From Cellulomonas chitinilytica (lineage in GTDB: Bacteria; Actinomycetota; Actinomycetes; Actinomycetales; Cellulomonadaceae), in the NCBI RefSeq assembly GCF_016862675.1, contig NZ_BONK01000008.1:62001-126000 (forward strand): 64,000 nt of DNA, given 5' to 3'. The position numbers and the translations under genes are program-made. Shown piece by piece: positions 16,315 through 23,305 of this stretch; the first letter of the stretch is position 1; every line of letters starts with the position of its first letter. The notes below the pieces were generated by a model. It saw only the letters and a list, made by a program, of their open reading frames with translations. It did not search any database and was not told where the DNA came from.

Positions 16315-17043
16315 TCAGCTGTTCGCGTCGAGCCAGGCGGCAGCGGCCTCGGCGCGGGTCCTGCCGTCGGGCAGGGCGTGTGCTGCTGCACGGTGCTGGG
16401 CTTCGAGCTGGACGGCGGCGGCGCACGGGTGGCACAGGCGGGCCGCGACGCCCATCCCCATGCCGCCCGGACCGATCGGCACGTTGCTCCGGCCGAACGC
16501 GATGAGACCGGCGTCGAGCACGAGCCACGTCTCCTGGGTCGTGGTCGTCGACTCGTGGCACGCCTGGCACACGGTCTGCTGGTGCCGGGCATCCTGCGCT
16601 GCCTGGCGGTCCTGCGCGTGCTTGAGCGCCCGGCGGGCGGCAGCGAGCCGGGCGGGGTGGAAGTACGCCTCTCGGTCGGTGTCGTCCAGGGTGGCGGCGA
16701 TCTGCTCGACCCCGGCGCGGAACGCTGTGCCGTCCCCCAGGCCGCCAGTCTCAGGAGCCCGGTCCCTACCGTCCCGCTCGGCGATGGTGGCGCGGTAGAT
16801 GTCGACGGCGGCGGCGTACCGGTAGGGGGTGCCGTTCGAGGTGCCGTGCTTGGGCCCGGACTCCCAGAGCTGCATCTCCGTGGCCCGGTCGGCGGAGTAG
16901 TAGGGACGCAGCTCGTCGGGGACGAACAGCGGATCGTCCGGGTCGTCGGGCCACTGCGAGTGAGGGGACTGCGGCAGCGTGTCGCCGCCCGGGCGGGCGC
17001 CGTCGGCGGCGGGGCGGGTCAGGCGGGGGAAGTTGGGGGACAC
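16315..17043 (-). CDS. Hypothetical protein with paired CxxC motifs
   Basis: This is an unrecognised 242-residue protein. The C-terminal half has CQAC (about residue 158) and CHPC (about residue 204) separated by a Trp/Gly-rich loop, which looks like a zinc-binding domain. The N-terminal half is proline-rich and then helical. GTG 17043 follows GAAGGAG at 8 bases and overlaps the end of the exonuclease gene by 25 bases, so it is the last gene of a leftward operon with the exonuclease. There is no signal peptide or membrane helix. The gene order resembles phage or satellite cargo. Confidence 0.65.
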   Translation of the reverse strand: MSPNFPRLTRPAADGARPGGDTLPQSPHSQWPDDPDDPLFVPDELRPYYSADRATEMQLWESGPKHGTSNGTPYRYAAAVDIYRATIAERDGRDRAPETGGLGDGTAFRAGVEQIAATLDDTDREAYFHPARLAAARRALKHAQDRQAAQDARHQQTVCQACHESTTTTQETWLVLDAGLIAFGRSNVPIGPGGMGMGVAARLCHPCAAAVQLEAQHRAAAHALPDGRTRAEAAAAWLDANS

Positions 17044-17666
17044 GGGGCAGGCTCCTTCGTGGCGGTGGCGGTGGCGGTGGCGGTGGGCTCGAGCGGCAGG
17101 GGGTCAGGTGTGGTGATCGCGTCGTACAGGGCCAGGGCCCACAGAGCGTCCCCTCGGGCCGTGTGCCGGGTCTCGGTGGGCACGTCGACCCCGACGGCGG
17201 CGCTGAGGTCGTCGGAGCGCCACGGGGGCGGGGCGGGGTGCCCGCGGCCGGCGAGGAACCCCGCTGCCAGGGCCAGGACGTCGACGAGGTGGTGCGACCA
17301 CGGCAGCGGGTGGCTGTGCGCGAGCAGTAGTCGGCCGAGCACGGCCGCGTCGTACGCGGGGTTCACCCCGACCAGGTGCGGGGCGGGTGCGTCCGGGCCG
17401 GTGTGCAGGAACCGTGCGAGCAGCCCGGCGGCGTCCGGACGCGGCACGGCGTCGGCGGGCGTGTACCGGGCGGCGTAGTCCTCCCGGAAGCGGGCCGGGA
17501 GGCGGGCCGCGCGCTCGGGGTCGTGCCGCACGAACAGGTGCAGCTCACGGTCGGTGCCGTCGGGGTCGCGGCGCAGCGCGTACACCTCCCACGGCTGGGC
17601 ATCGGGGTCGAGCCCGGTCGTCTCGCAATCGACGAACACGAGCGGGGCGCGCTGCTCGCCGTTCAC
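17019..17666 (-). CDS. DEDDh-type 3'-5' exonuclease (DnaQ/RNase T fold)
   Basis: The 215-residue protein carries the complete DEDDh set: Asp13 and Glu15 (VFVDCETTGLD), Asp106 (VGVNPAYDAAVL), His168 and Asp173 (RHTARGDALWAL). This is the proofreading-exonuclease fold of DnaQ, and in phages and mobile elements such stand-alone domains trim DNA or RNA ends. The C-terminus has an alternating Thr-Ala run coded by a six-base simple repeat. GTG 17666 overlaps the stop of the upstream small gene. Whether the substrate is DNA or RNA cannot be read from the sequence. Confidence 0.85.
   Translation of the reverse strand: MNGEQRAPLVFVDCETTGLDPDAQPWEVYALRRDPDGTDRELHLFVRHDPERAARLPARFREDYAARYTPADAVPRPDAAGLLARFLHTGPDAPAPHLVGVNPAYDAAVLGRLLLAHSHPLPWSHHLVDVLALAAGFLAGRGHPAPPPWRSDDLSAAVGVDVPTETRHTARGDALWALALYDAITTPDPLPLEPTATATATATKEPAPCPPTSPA
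17057..17085. repeat. Six-base simple repeat inside the exonuclease gene
   Basis: About four and a half units of ggcggt/gtggcg, coding for alternating Thr and Ala near the exonuclease C-terminus. The length may vary between strains without breaking the frame, because the unit is two codons. Confidence 0.7.
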
Positions 17667-17941
17667 GGCAGCGCACCCTGCTCGGCCACCGGAGGGGACG
17701 CCGGCGGTTCAGGGATCGGCGGTCGCCCGGCTCGCACCGACGCGGCCCACCGTTCGTGGGCGGACTGCTTGGTCATGCCGAGCCCGGCGCCGATGACCCC
17801 CCACGGCACACCAAGGCGCCGGTAGCGGGCCACGGCCTCGAACTCACGCACCGCAAGGCGCCGCTCAACCGTGGCCCGCCGCTCGGCCAGCGCGCGCAGC
17901 TCCGTGCGCGCTGCCTCGTTGTCCGTCACCACCTCGGCCAC
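17663..17941 (-). CDS. Small HTH-like protein
   Basis: This protein is 92 residues long if started at GTG 17941 (99 if at GTG 17962). It has a long N-terminal charged helix (ARTELRALAERRATVERRL) and then a helix-turn-helix-like stretch GVPWGVIGAGLGMTKQSAHE, the kind seen in small phage and element proteins that bind DNA before a resolvase-like HTH. The tail is proline-rich. The stop overlaps the exonuclease start (GTGA), so it is the upstream partner in that operon. Regulator or terminase-small-subunit-like roles are possible; the sequence does not decide. Confidence 0.6.
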   Translation of the reverse strand: MAEVVTDNEAARTELRALAERRATVERRLAVREFEAVARYRRLGVPWGVIGAGLGMTKQSAHERWAASVRAGRPPIPEPPASPPVAEQGALP

Positions 17942-17942
17942 G

Positions 17943-18227
17943 CTAGGACCGCCCGCCCACACGACCGACCGGAGCGCCCCGGGTCAGGGGCCCCTGACCA
18001 GGAACGGGACACGCGGCGGCGCCCGTCGCCGGCGTCCACCTGCGCGGGCCGCGAGGCGCCTGCGGGCGGTTCGAGGGTGCCGGGACGAGCGTGGTGTCGA
18101 GGGCGGCGCGAGGCGCCTGCGGGCGGTTCGAGGGTGCCGGGACGAGCGAGTTCTCGAGGGCGGCGCTCGGTGCACCGGAGGCGAGCGAGGGCGGGCCGAG
18201 ACCCACACCGGGTGGCGCGTCGGTCAC
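17943..18227 (-). CDS. Proline-rich protein with two 19-residue repeats
   Basis: This 94-residue gene begins at GTG 18227, overlapping the HNH gene's stop codon by 4 bases, and ends at a TAG just before the next gene. Two tandem 19-residue repeats with the core LVPAPSNRPQAPR occupy about residues 25-62. The protein is rich in Pro, Ala, Ser and Arg and is probably unstructured. The DNA repeat has a period of 57 bases, exactly 19 codons, and differences between the copies cluster in a few codons, consistent with selection or recent duplication in frame. No function is known to me. Confidence 0.55.
   Translation of the reverse strand: MTDAPPGVGLGPPSLASGAPSAALENSLVPAPSNRPQAPRAALDTTLVPAPSNRPQAPRGPRRWTPATGAAACPVPGQGPLTRGAPVGRVGGRS
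18052..18165. repeat. Two tandem 57-bp repeats
   Basis: The copies at 18052-18108 and 18109-18165 are nearly identical apart from a short patch (tggtgt versus agttct). They lie in frame in the proline-rich small gene. Confidence 0.85.
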
Positions 18228-18826
18228 GGGTCGTCCGCCGGGTCGGCGGTGGGGAACAGGTCGGGCTGCTCGGGCGGGTTGGACGGGGGGTTGAGGTGCC
18301 GACCCGCGAGCTCGGCCAGGTCGACGCGCACGTGGCAGGGCACGCACCGGGGGACGTACTGCCAGGGGTCGAGCGAGTAGGGCTTGCCGTCCTGGATGAG
18401 CTCTTCGGGGTCGGCGTGCGCGTAGGACCACTGCCGGGCCGGTAGTCCGCAGTCGACGCACGGGTGCGCCTGCGCTGGGCCGCGGTCGGTGCGCACACGG
18501 CGGTGCGCCGCGCCATAGCCCGCGACGGCTCGGCGACGGTGGCGTCGCCGGTCTCCACACGAACGGGACTTGCCCGCGTTGAGGTTGCCGACCGTGACCG
18601 AGACGCTGCGGCCGCAGTCGCACTCGACGCGCCATCGGTGCCCATCGCGCTCGACAACTACGAGTTGACCGAACCGGCGCCCGGTCAGGTCGACCCACCG
18701 AGGCGGCGGCACGCCGAACGGGTCGCCGTACCGCAGCCGACGCATGTAGTGCGACCCGCAAAGGCCCCCCGTGAGCACCGCGCGCGTGCAGCCCTCGGCG
18801 CCGCACTCGCCCGACCGTGCTGCCAC
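18224..18826 (-). CDS. HNH endonuclease-like protein with zinc-finger N-terminus
   Basis: The protein is about 200 residues from GTG 18826. It opens with a phage-type C-x4-C...C-x2-H cluster (CGAEGCTRAV...CGSHYMRRL). A domain follows of the kind DLTGRRFGQLVVVERDGHRW with CDCG, common in phage HNH proteins. It ends with an HNH-like motif: CVDC, then a His (YAHADPEEL) and CVPCHVRVD. Such enzymes nick or cut DNA in phage packaging, homing or element transfer. A longer start at GTG 18937 is unlikely because a strong terminator hairpin (18911-18951) covers it. The stop overlaps the start of the repeat-containing small gene. Confidence 0.72.
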   Translation of the reverse strand: MAARSGECGAEGCTRAVLTGGLCGSHYMRRLRYGDPFGVPPPRWVDLTGRRFGQLVVVERDGHRWRVECDCGRSVSVTVGNLNAGKSRSCGDRRRHRRRAVAGYGAAHRRVRTDRGPAQAHPCVDCGLPARQWSYAHADPEELIQDGKPYSLDPWQYVPRCVPCHVRVDLAELAGRHLNPPSNPPEQPDLFPTADPADDP

Positions 18827-18910
18827 GGCTCCGGGATACCACTGCGCGCCGACACTCCGATGCACGCCGAGTGCAGCGTGACCGAGCGTGGTGCACCGGG
18901 CCGGGTCGCA

Positions 18911-18951
18911 CGCTGCGGCGAGCGGTGTTCGTCGCACCGCTCGCCGCAGCG
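18911..18951 (-). terminator. Perfect 17-bp hairpin terminator
   Basis: The arms 18911-18927 and 18935-18951 are perfectly complementary with a 7-base loop, 7 bases downstream of the stop of the leftward winged-helix gene. It separates that gene from the HNH operon. Confidence 0.85.
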
Positions 18952-18957
18952 TCCAGG

Positions 18958-19836
18958 TCAGCGCGCGCCGCTCGCTCGACGTCGCGCGTCGAGCGGCACG
19001 ACGGCTGCCTCGGAGGCCGTCGACGGGCGACCTGCCGGCTCGGGCGCGGCGCGCATCGCTGCGACGAACTTGGCGACCTCGACGGACTCCTCGGCGGTCA
19101 GGGACATGGTGAGCGAGCCGCCTCGGGGCGGGTCGGTGGTGGCGCTCATGCGGGCTTCTCCTTGGTCGGTGGGGTGTGACATAGGTGGGTGTGACATAGG
19201 TGGGGGTGTGACATAGGGGGCTTTAGCCCCCCCATATGTCACGGCGAGGCGCGGTGCGACGGCGTACAGGTTCGCCCTGCGTGGCTCATAGCTCCCGCGC
19301 CTGACCAGCTGCAACCACTCGCCCTCGGCCGCGAGCCTGTTCAGCGTCTCGTTGGCTGCGCGGTGCGAGATCCCCACGCGCTCCCCGACGTCCCGACAGG
19401 TGGCTGCCGGTCTCGACGTGCCCCTCTCGAGCGCGATGTCGACGACGGCTCGCAGGACCTGCCGCCTGCGCTCGTCCATCGTCGCGCCGTCCAGTTCCTT
19501 GCGCACGAAGTCGAGGAACTCGAGCACGTCGTCTCGGTCCCAAGGTCCGCGCTCCGCGACGACCTGAGCTGTCTCGTTCCAGTGTCGGAGCACGAAGTCG
19601 CTGCACCGCTGACGAGGCATCGGCCGACCGCCCCGGCCCGTCGACACCTGGCGCCCGAGCGCGCTCCCGGGCTGCGTGAGCAGCTCGTGGAAGTCGGCGA
19701 ACGTCCAGCCGAGACGGTGGGCCGAGAGCATCACTCGGCGCAGCGCCCTGACGACGGCGTTGCGCCCGCCAGCCAGGTCGGCGCCGTCCCGAACGAGGTC
19801 GACCATCACCCCCGGGAGCGGCTTCCCCCTACCCAT
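18958..19836 (-). CDS. Winged-helix DNA-binding protein with iteron-like repeats in its gene
   Basis: This is a 292-residue protein from ATG 19836. The middle (about residues 145-215) is a winged helix: CRDVGERVGISHRAANETLN, LAAEGEWLQLVRRGSY, then a wing. The N-terminal 100 residues are helical with conserved-looking aromatic positions. After the winged helix, the chain crosses a PPMSHPPMSHP segment coded by the repeat cluster at 19175-19242. The last ~63 residues start with Met preceded by AAGGAG at 8 bases, so a second in-frame product from ATG 19149 is possible. A replication initiator or element repressor are the two readings; the repeats inside the gene favour an initiator that binds its own gene, but this is inference. 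Confidence 0.6.
   Translation of the reverse strand: MGRGKPLPGVMVDLVRDGADLAGGRNAVVRALRRVMLSAHRLGWTFADFHELLTQPGSALGRQVSTGRGGRPMPRQRCSDFVLRHWNETAQVVAERGPWDRDDVLEFLDFVRKELDGATMDERRRQVLRAVVDIALERGTSRPAATCRDVGERVGISHRAANETLNRLAAEGEWLQLVRRGSYEPRRANLYAVAPRLAVTYGGAKAPYVTPPPMSHPPMSHPTDQGEARMSATTDPPRGGSLTMSLTAEESVEVAKFVAAMRAAPEPAGRPSTASEAAVVPLDARRRASGAR
19175..19242. repeat. Iteron-like cluster with terminal hairpin
   Basis: Three direct copies of tgtgacatagg-tgg begin at 19175, 19190 and 19207. A fourth, inverted copy (atatgtcac at 19234-19242) makes a hairpin with the third, with CTTTAG in the loop. The spacing of 15 and 17 bases is that of replication-initiator or repressor sites. The cluster lies inside the winged-helix gene. 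Confidence 0.65.
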
Positions 19837-19941
19837 GACGGCCCGGCCGATGGTCCGTCTGCCACACTCGCGCTGTCGCTGGGAGCACCTCGACACGGGT
19901 GGCGCGCTCCGCGCCCTGGAGCGCGCCACCGTCCCATCCGG

Positions 19942-20253
19942 TCACGACGACTCGACCGCGTGGCCGGCGGCCCGGTACGCCGCGAGCTGCTCGGGGGTCG
20001 GGTGCGGGTGTACGAGCCAGACGCGCACGCCGGTGTCGCGCAGCCGCTTCGCACGCTCGAGCCCGCTCGACAGCGCGACGAGCGCGACGAGACGCACGTG
20101 CGGCTGGTCCGCGCCGCCGAGAACGTCGCAGAGCGTGTCCAGGTCGAGCGTGACGTCGCCGCGACGCGCGGCCGTCCGCACGTGTCGGGCGGCGCCGGTC
20201 CCGGTGACGACCACGACGGGCGGCCCGTCGTGGTGCGTGGTCAGGGCGCTCAT
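19942..20253 (-). CDS. P-loop-like phage/element protein with degenerate P-loop
   Basis: This 103-residue protein has the order of small phage NTP-binding kinases: a strand ending VVVVTGTGAARHVRTA, where family members have a GxxGxGKS/T P-loop. Then come DLDTL, a helical part with repeated Val and Ala, and a closing segment GVRVWLVHPHPTPEQLAAYR. The P-loop lysine is absent and the loop is shortened, so nucleotide binding is doubtful. ATG 20253 overlaps the stop of the excisionase-like gene. The comparison with phage kinases is from memory of the family pattern. Confidence 0.5.
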   Translation of the reverse strand: MSALTTHHDGPPVVVVTGTGAARHVRTAARRGDVTLDLDTLCDVLGGADQPHVRLVALVALSSGLERAKRLRDTGVRVWLVHPHPTPEQLAAYRAAGHAVESS

Positions 20254-20486
20254 GCGCCGGGCGCCCGGGTGGCCGCGACGGACGAGGCGTTGATGAACGC
20301 CTCGAGGTCGCTGCGGCGCAGCCGGATGCGCCGGGGGCTGTACCGCACGGACGGCAGTCGTCCGTCGGCGATCATCCGGTAGACGGTGTCCGGGCTCGTG
20401 CCCAGTACCGCGGCGCCGAGCGGGACGGTCAGCATCTCCTCGGGTGCGGCGGCGGGGCGCGCCGGGGTGCGCTTGGTCGTGCTCAT
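20250..20486 (-). CDS. Excisionase-like helix-turn-helix protein
   Basis: This 78-residue protein is a classic small winged HTH of the Xis/BldC type: TVPLGAAVLGTSPDTVYRMI, then a wing (GRLPSVRYSPRRIRLRRSDL) that directs a helix into DNA. These proteins bind att arms to favour excision or act as element regulators. GAAGGGC precedes the ATG at a suitable distance. It overlaps the next gene (ATGA). A hairpin of CGGTTC/GAACCG just upstream (about 20500-20515) could be its operator. Excisionase is the preferred reading because of the nearby integrase. Confidence 0.8.
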   Translation of the reverse strand: MSTTKRTPARPAAAPEEMLTVPLGAAVLGTSPDTVYRMIADGRLPSVRYSPRRIRLRRSDLEAFINASSVAATRAPGA

Positions 20487-20568
20487 GGTGGTGCCCTTCG
20501 GTTCGGGTGAACCGGCCCAGGGGCGGGGGGCGAACGGCGACGGGCCGCGGTTGCGAGGCCGGGGGTCG

Positions 20569-21249
20569 TCAGGCGGCGTGCGTCGCTCGCGCCCGCGGGT
20601 GCGGGGGAGCGGCGGTCAGCACGGCGTCCGTCAGGGTCAGTAGTTGCACGGGTGGATCGGGGTCGTCGAACCGCTCCCGGTCGGCCCTCACCGTCACGAG
20701 CGGGTCCGGGGCGAGTTGGCCCTCCCGGACGAGGTCGAGGGCGTTGCGCTCGTCGGCCGTCGTGAGCATCTCGACGATGTGCGCCATCTCGCGCAGCGGA
20801 ATGAGCAGCTCGCCGTACATTGCCTCGAGCAGCTCGTCGCCGCTCCCGTGGAGGCGACGTGTCCGAAGCGAGTGCGAGGCGATGGTCGACCTCACGGCAG
20901 GTGCGGCGGTCCTCGCTCGCGTCGTCCTGCGTGCCTGGGGGTGCCGAGCGAGGTCCAGGTCCGCGAACCGCAGGGTCGCCGTGCCGCGCTCACGGCGGAC
21001 ACCGTCGGCGCCGATCACGACCCGGACTCGGCTGACGCGGCGCAGCTCGCCCGTGGGGCGTCCCTCTGGGCTGACCGAGTGCCAGTCTCCGCTCCTCGAC
21101 CACTGCCGGCGCTCCACGACCGGCACGGAGGCCAGGAACGCGCCGCAGCGCTCGGTGGCTGCGTCGGCCCGCTGCTGCTCGCGCGCCGCTGCACGATGTC
21201 GTCGCGCGCGCCGTCGCTGCTGGCGGCGATGCGTCGTCGCTGCTCGCAT
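20569..21249 (-). CDS. Hypothetical protein
   Basis: This is an unrecognised 226-residue protein. The N-terminus is extremely rich in Arg, Gln and His (likely nucleic-acid-binding), followed by a beta-rich middle (GELRRVSRVRVVIGADGVRR) and an alpha-helical C-terminus (ELLEAMYGELLIPLREMAHI). ATG 21249 has AGGA at about 10 bases. It lies between the integrase and excisionase-like genes, read in the same direction. No catalytic motif or membrane segment is visible. Confidence 0.55.
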   Translation of the reverse strand: MRAATTHRRQQRRRARRHRAAAREQQRADAATERCGAFLASVPVVERRQWSRSGDWHSVSPEGRPTGELRRVSRVRVVIGADGVRRERGTATLRFADLDLARHPQARRTTRARTAAPAVRSTIASHSLRTRRLHGSGDELLEAMYGELLIPLREMAHIVEMLTTADERNALDLVREGQLAPDPLVTVRADRERFDDPDPPVQLLTLTDAVLTAAPPHPRARATHAA

Positions 21250-21360
21250 GTGCGGAATCCTATTTGTCGGAAGTGGTGTGGCCGCGGTGGGTGCGGGGGC
21301 CTGGGAGAGACGGTCGGCGACGCGCCGCCGTGGTGCTCGACGACGCGTCGCTCGTAGTGG

Positions 21361-22794
21361 TCAGCGGCGGGCCGACAGGTGCACGACGTTCTCGGCGCGG
21401 TGGGCGTCCTCGAGCGCGGCCATGCGCTGCGCGAGACGCTGGTCGCCGTCGTCGCTCGCGTGCTGGTAGATCATCGCCGCGACGACTGTCGAGTGACCGA
21501 GGCGCCGCTTGAGCTCGGCGAGGGTCGCCCCGGCCTCGGCGGCGCGCGTGGCGCCGAGGTGGCGCAGGTCGTGCCAGCGCACGCCCTCGCACGAGACGCC
21601 CTCGAGCGCGGCCGCGCGTCGGGCGCGGGCGAACATCGCCGTCCGCGGACCGCGGCGCAGCGGTCGGCCCGAGCTCGTCGAGAACACCAGAGCTCCGGGG
21701 GAGTGCACGTCGAACCGCTCGAGGTGCTCGAGCAACGCCTGCCCGGCGGCGGGCGGCAGGTGCACCGTCCGGCGTCCGGCGTCCGACTTCGGGGGGCCGT
21801 AGGTCACGGGCTTGCCCGGCAGCTCGACAAGCGCCTGCTCGACGCGCAGCCGCACCGAGCCGTTCGGGGACACCTGGACGTGTCGGCGCTCGAGCGCGAA
21901 CAGCTCGCCGGCGCGCAGCCCGGACCAGGCCGCGACGACGACGGCCGCGGCGTACCGGTCGGCGGCCCCCATGTGGCGGGCGAGCGCGTCGACCTGCTCA
22001 GGGGTCGGCAGCACCCGCTCGTGCGGACGGACGTGCCCGGCCCGGCGCACCTGGCAGGGGTTGGCGTCGATGAGCTGCTCACGCACCGCGTCGCCGAGGA
22101 TCGTGCGCAGCAGCCGGTACGCCTGCGCCGCGACGGTCTGCCCGGCGTCGTGCGCCGCTGGGGCCGTGGTCGCGGCCCGCGGGCGCCCGGCGGCGCGCCA
22201 GGCCGCGAGAGCCTCGGCGGGCAGTCGCCCGGTCGCCTTGACCGGCACGCCCTGCTCGCCCGAGCGCTGCGTGCGCACCCGCAGACCGCGCGCAAGGCAC
22301 CACGCCCGGGCGTGCTCGGCGTCCGTCGCAGCGGTCGCGGTCTGCTCGGCGCGCTCGAGAGCGGCGTCGTGCGCCGCGTGCACGAGCGCGTCGTGCCACT
22401 CGGCGACGACGCCGACCGACAGGGCCCGCAGCTCGTAGGAGCCGAGGTCGAGCGCACGGCGCCCCGGGCCCGGCAGCGGCAGGGGACGCAGCAGCCAGCG
22501 CTCGAGGAGCCGCCCGTACAGCTCGCGGGTGCGCGGCGCGAGCTCGTGGCGCCGGACGAGCCAGCCGCGGGCGTAGTCGGACAGGGCGCGGGCGCCGCGC
22601 TCGGGGGCGTGGTAGGTCCCGCGGTAGACGTCCGACAGGACGACCGCGAGAGCCGAGTCGGCCTCGGTGCGGGTGGGGAACGTGCCCACGGTCCGGCGCT
22701 TGCCGTCAGGGCCGGTGTAGCGGGCGAGGAAGGTCCCCGAGCGGTTCTCACGGACGTTGCCGTAGATGCGTCGGGCGGTGGCGGTGGGGCTCAC
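21361..22794 (-). CDS. int: Tyrosine site-specific integrase
   Basis: This 477-residue tyrosine recombinase inserts the element into tRNA-Gly. It has an N-terminal arm-binding domain (TGPDGKRRTVGTFPTRTEAD), a core-binding SAM-like domain and the catalytic domain with Arg294 (SGLRAGEL), His408 and Arg411 (HDLRHLGAT), His434 (RLGHST) and the nucleophile Tyr443 (AAMIYQHAS). All catalytic residues are present. I place the start at GTG 22794, because AGGAG lies seven bases ahead; an upstream GTG at 22812 lacks a site. The gene ends 113 bases from the attachment repeat. Confidence 0.95.
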   Translation of the reverse strand: MSPTATARRIYGNVRENRSGTFLARYTGPDGKRRTVGTFPTRTEADSALAVVLSDVYRGTYHAPERGARALSDYARGWLVRRHELAPRTRELYGRLLERWLLRPLPLPGPGRRALDLGSYELRALSVGVVAEWHDALVHAAHDAALERAEQTATAATDAEHARAWCLARGLRVRTQRSGEQGVPVKATGRLPAEALAAWRAAGRPRAATTAPAAHDAGQTVAAQAYRLLRTILGDAVREQLIDANPCQVRRAGHVRPHERVLPTPEQVDALARHMGAADRYAAAVVVAAWSGLRAGELFALERRHVQVSPNGSVRLRVEQALVELPGKPVTYGPPKSDAGRRTVHLPPAAGQALLEHLERFDVHSPGALVFSTSSGRPLRRGPRTAMFARARRAAALEGVSCEGVRWHDLRHLGATRAAEAGATLAELKRRLGHSTVVAAMIYQHASDDGDQRLAQRMAALEDAHRAENVVHLSARR

Positions 22795-22816
22795 GTCGTG
22801 TCTCCTGCGCACCCTG

Positions 22817-22906
22817 AGGGTGCATGAGGGTGCAGGGTGAGACCTCCTGCACCCGGCCAGGGGGGCGACACGTGCCCGATACGCACCTGACCTGCGGCGT
22901 TAGTGC
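22817..22906. promoter_or_regulatory. Right arm: candidate integrase binding sites
   Basis: The 19-bp GGGTGCA pair at 22817-22835 is identical to that at 14776-14794. An inverted GGGTGCA unit lies at 22848-22854 and the 11-bp cctgacctgcg at 22886-22896. These lie between the integrase start and the attachment core, where arm-type sites are expected. Confidence 0.6.
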
Positions 22907-22951
22907 GAGCGGACGACGGGAATCGAACCCGCGTAGCCAGTTTGGAAGACT
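22907..22951. repeat. Right attachment site within tRNA-Gly
   Basis: This 45-bp copy matches 14616-14660 exactly. It begins one base outside the tRNA 3' end and extends through the T-arm into the anticodon stem, so integration rebuilds the tRNA. Confidence 0.92.
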
Positions 22952-22978
22952 GGGGCTCTACCATTGAGCTACGTCCGC
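22908..22978 (-). tRNA. tRNA-Gly(TCC)
   Basis: The leftward 71-base gene folds as a cloverleaf: acceptor GCGGACG/CGTCCGC, T-arm GCGGG-TTCGATT-CCCGT, anticodon stem CCAGT/ACTGG with loop CTTCCAA giving anticodon TCC. The CCA end is not encoded. It is the intact copy of the element's integration target. Confidence 0.97.
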
Positions 22979-23095
22979 ACAGGTCGAGCCGCGTATGCAG
23001 TGCATGCGCAGCCCGGACCGCGGCACCCAGGGTACCGGGTGCGAGCGGGCGCTTCGTTCACCAAGGGCGGCCCGAGGGTCGTCGTGAGGTGTGCA

Positions 23096-23169
23096 CGGGA
23101 TGTGGCGCAGGTTGGTAGCGCGTCCGCTTTGGGAGCGGAAGGTCGTGGGTTCGAATCCCGCCATCCCGA
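23096..23169 (+). tRNA. tRNA-Pro(TGG)
   Basis: A 74-base cloverleaf with acceptor CGGGATG/CATCCCG, anticodon stem TCCGC/GCGGA with loop TTTGGGA giving anticodon TGG, and T-loop TTCGAAT. CCA is not encoded. It is divergent from the tRNA-Gly gene. Confidence 0.97.
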
Positions 23170-23305
23170 CCTGGTGACGGTGCACGTCAGGGGCGTGCGT
23201 TCACTCGTCCGGGGGACATGGGTGGCTTTCCGCCGAAACGGTGCGGAACCTCGCGATACGGTCGCGCCGCGATCCGGCCGTCCGACCCCGTGAGGTGCGT
23301 GGCAC

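Larger units (their letters stand above)
14616..22951. mobile_element. Integrative element inserted in tRNA-Gly(TCC)
   Basis: An exact 45-bp direct repeat at 14616-14660 and 22907-22951 bounds the element. The right copy is part of the intact tRNA-Gly gene (anticodon loop to 3' end), and the left copy is only that fragment. The integrase gene lies next to the tRNA, as is usual. Most genes read leftward away from the integrase: integrase, a 226-residue orphan, an excisionase-like gene, a P-loop-like gene, a winged-helix gene, HNH, small genes, an exonuclease and HicAB. No relaxase, Ftsk-like translocase, capsid or terminase was recognised, so transfer would need help from another element. Confidence 0.88.

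Noticed and set aside
15924..16592. Genes in the stretch upstream of hicA
   Set aside because: The open frames on both strands are Arg/Pro/Ser-rich, lack ribosome sites and overlap the supported 16315-17043 gene in part.
18001..18911. A long single gene joining the HNH region and the repeat peptide in one frame
   Set aside because: The HNH motifs are in a different frame that ends at 18224; the repeat frame becomes plausible only from GTG 18227.
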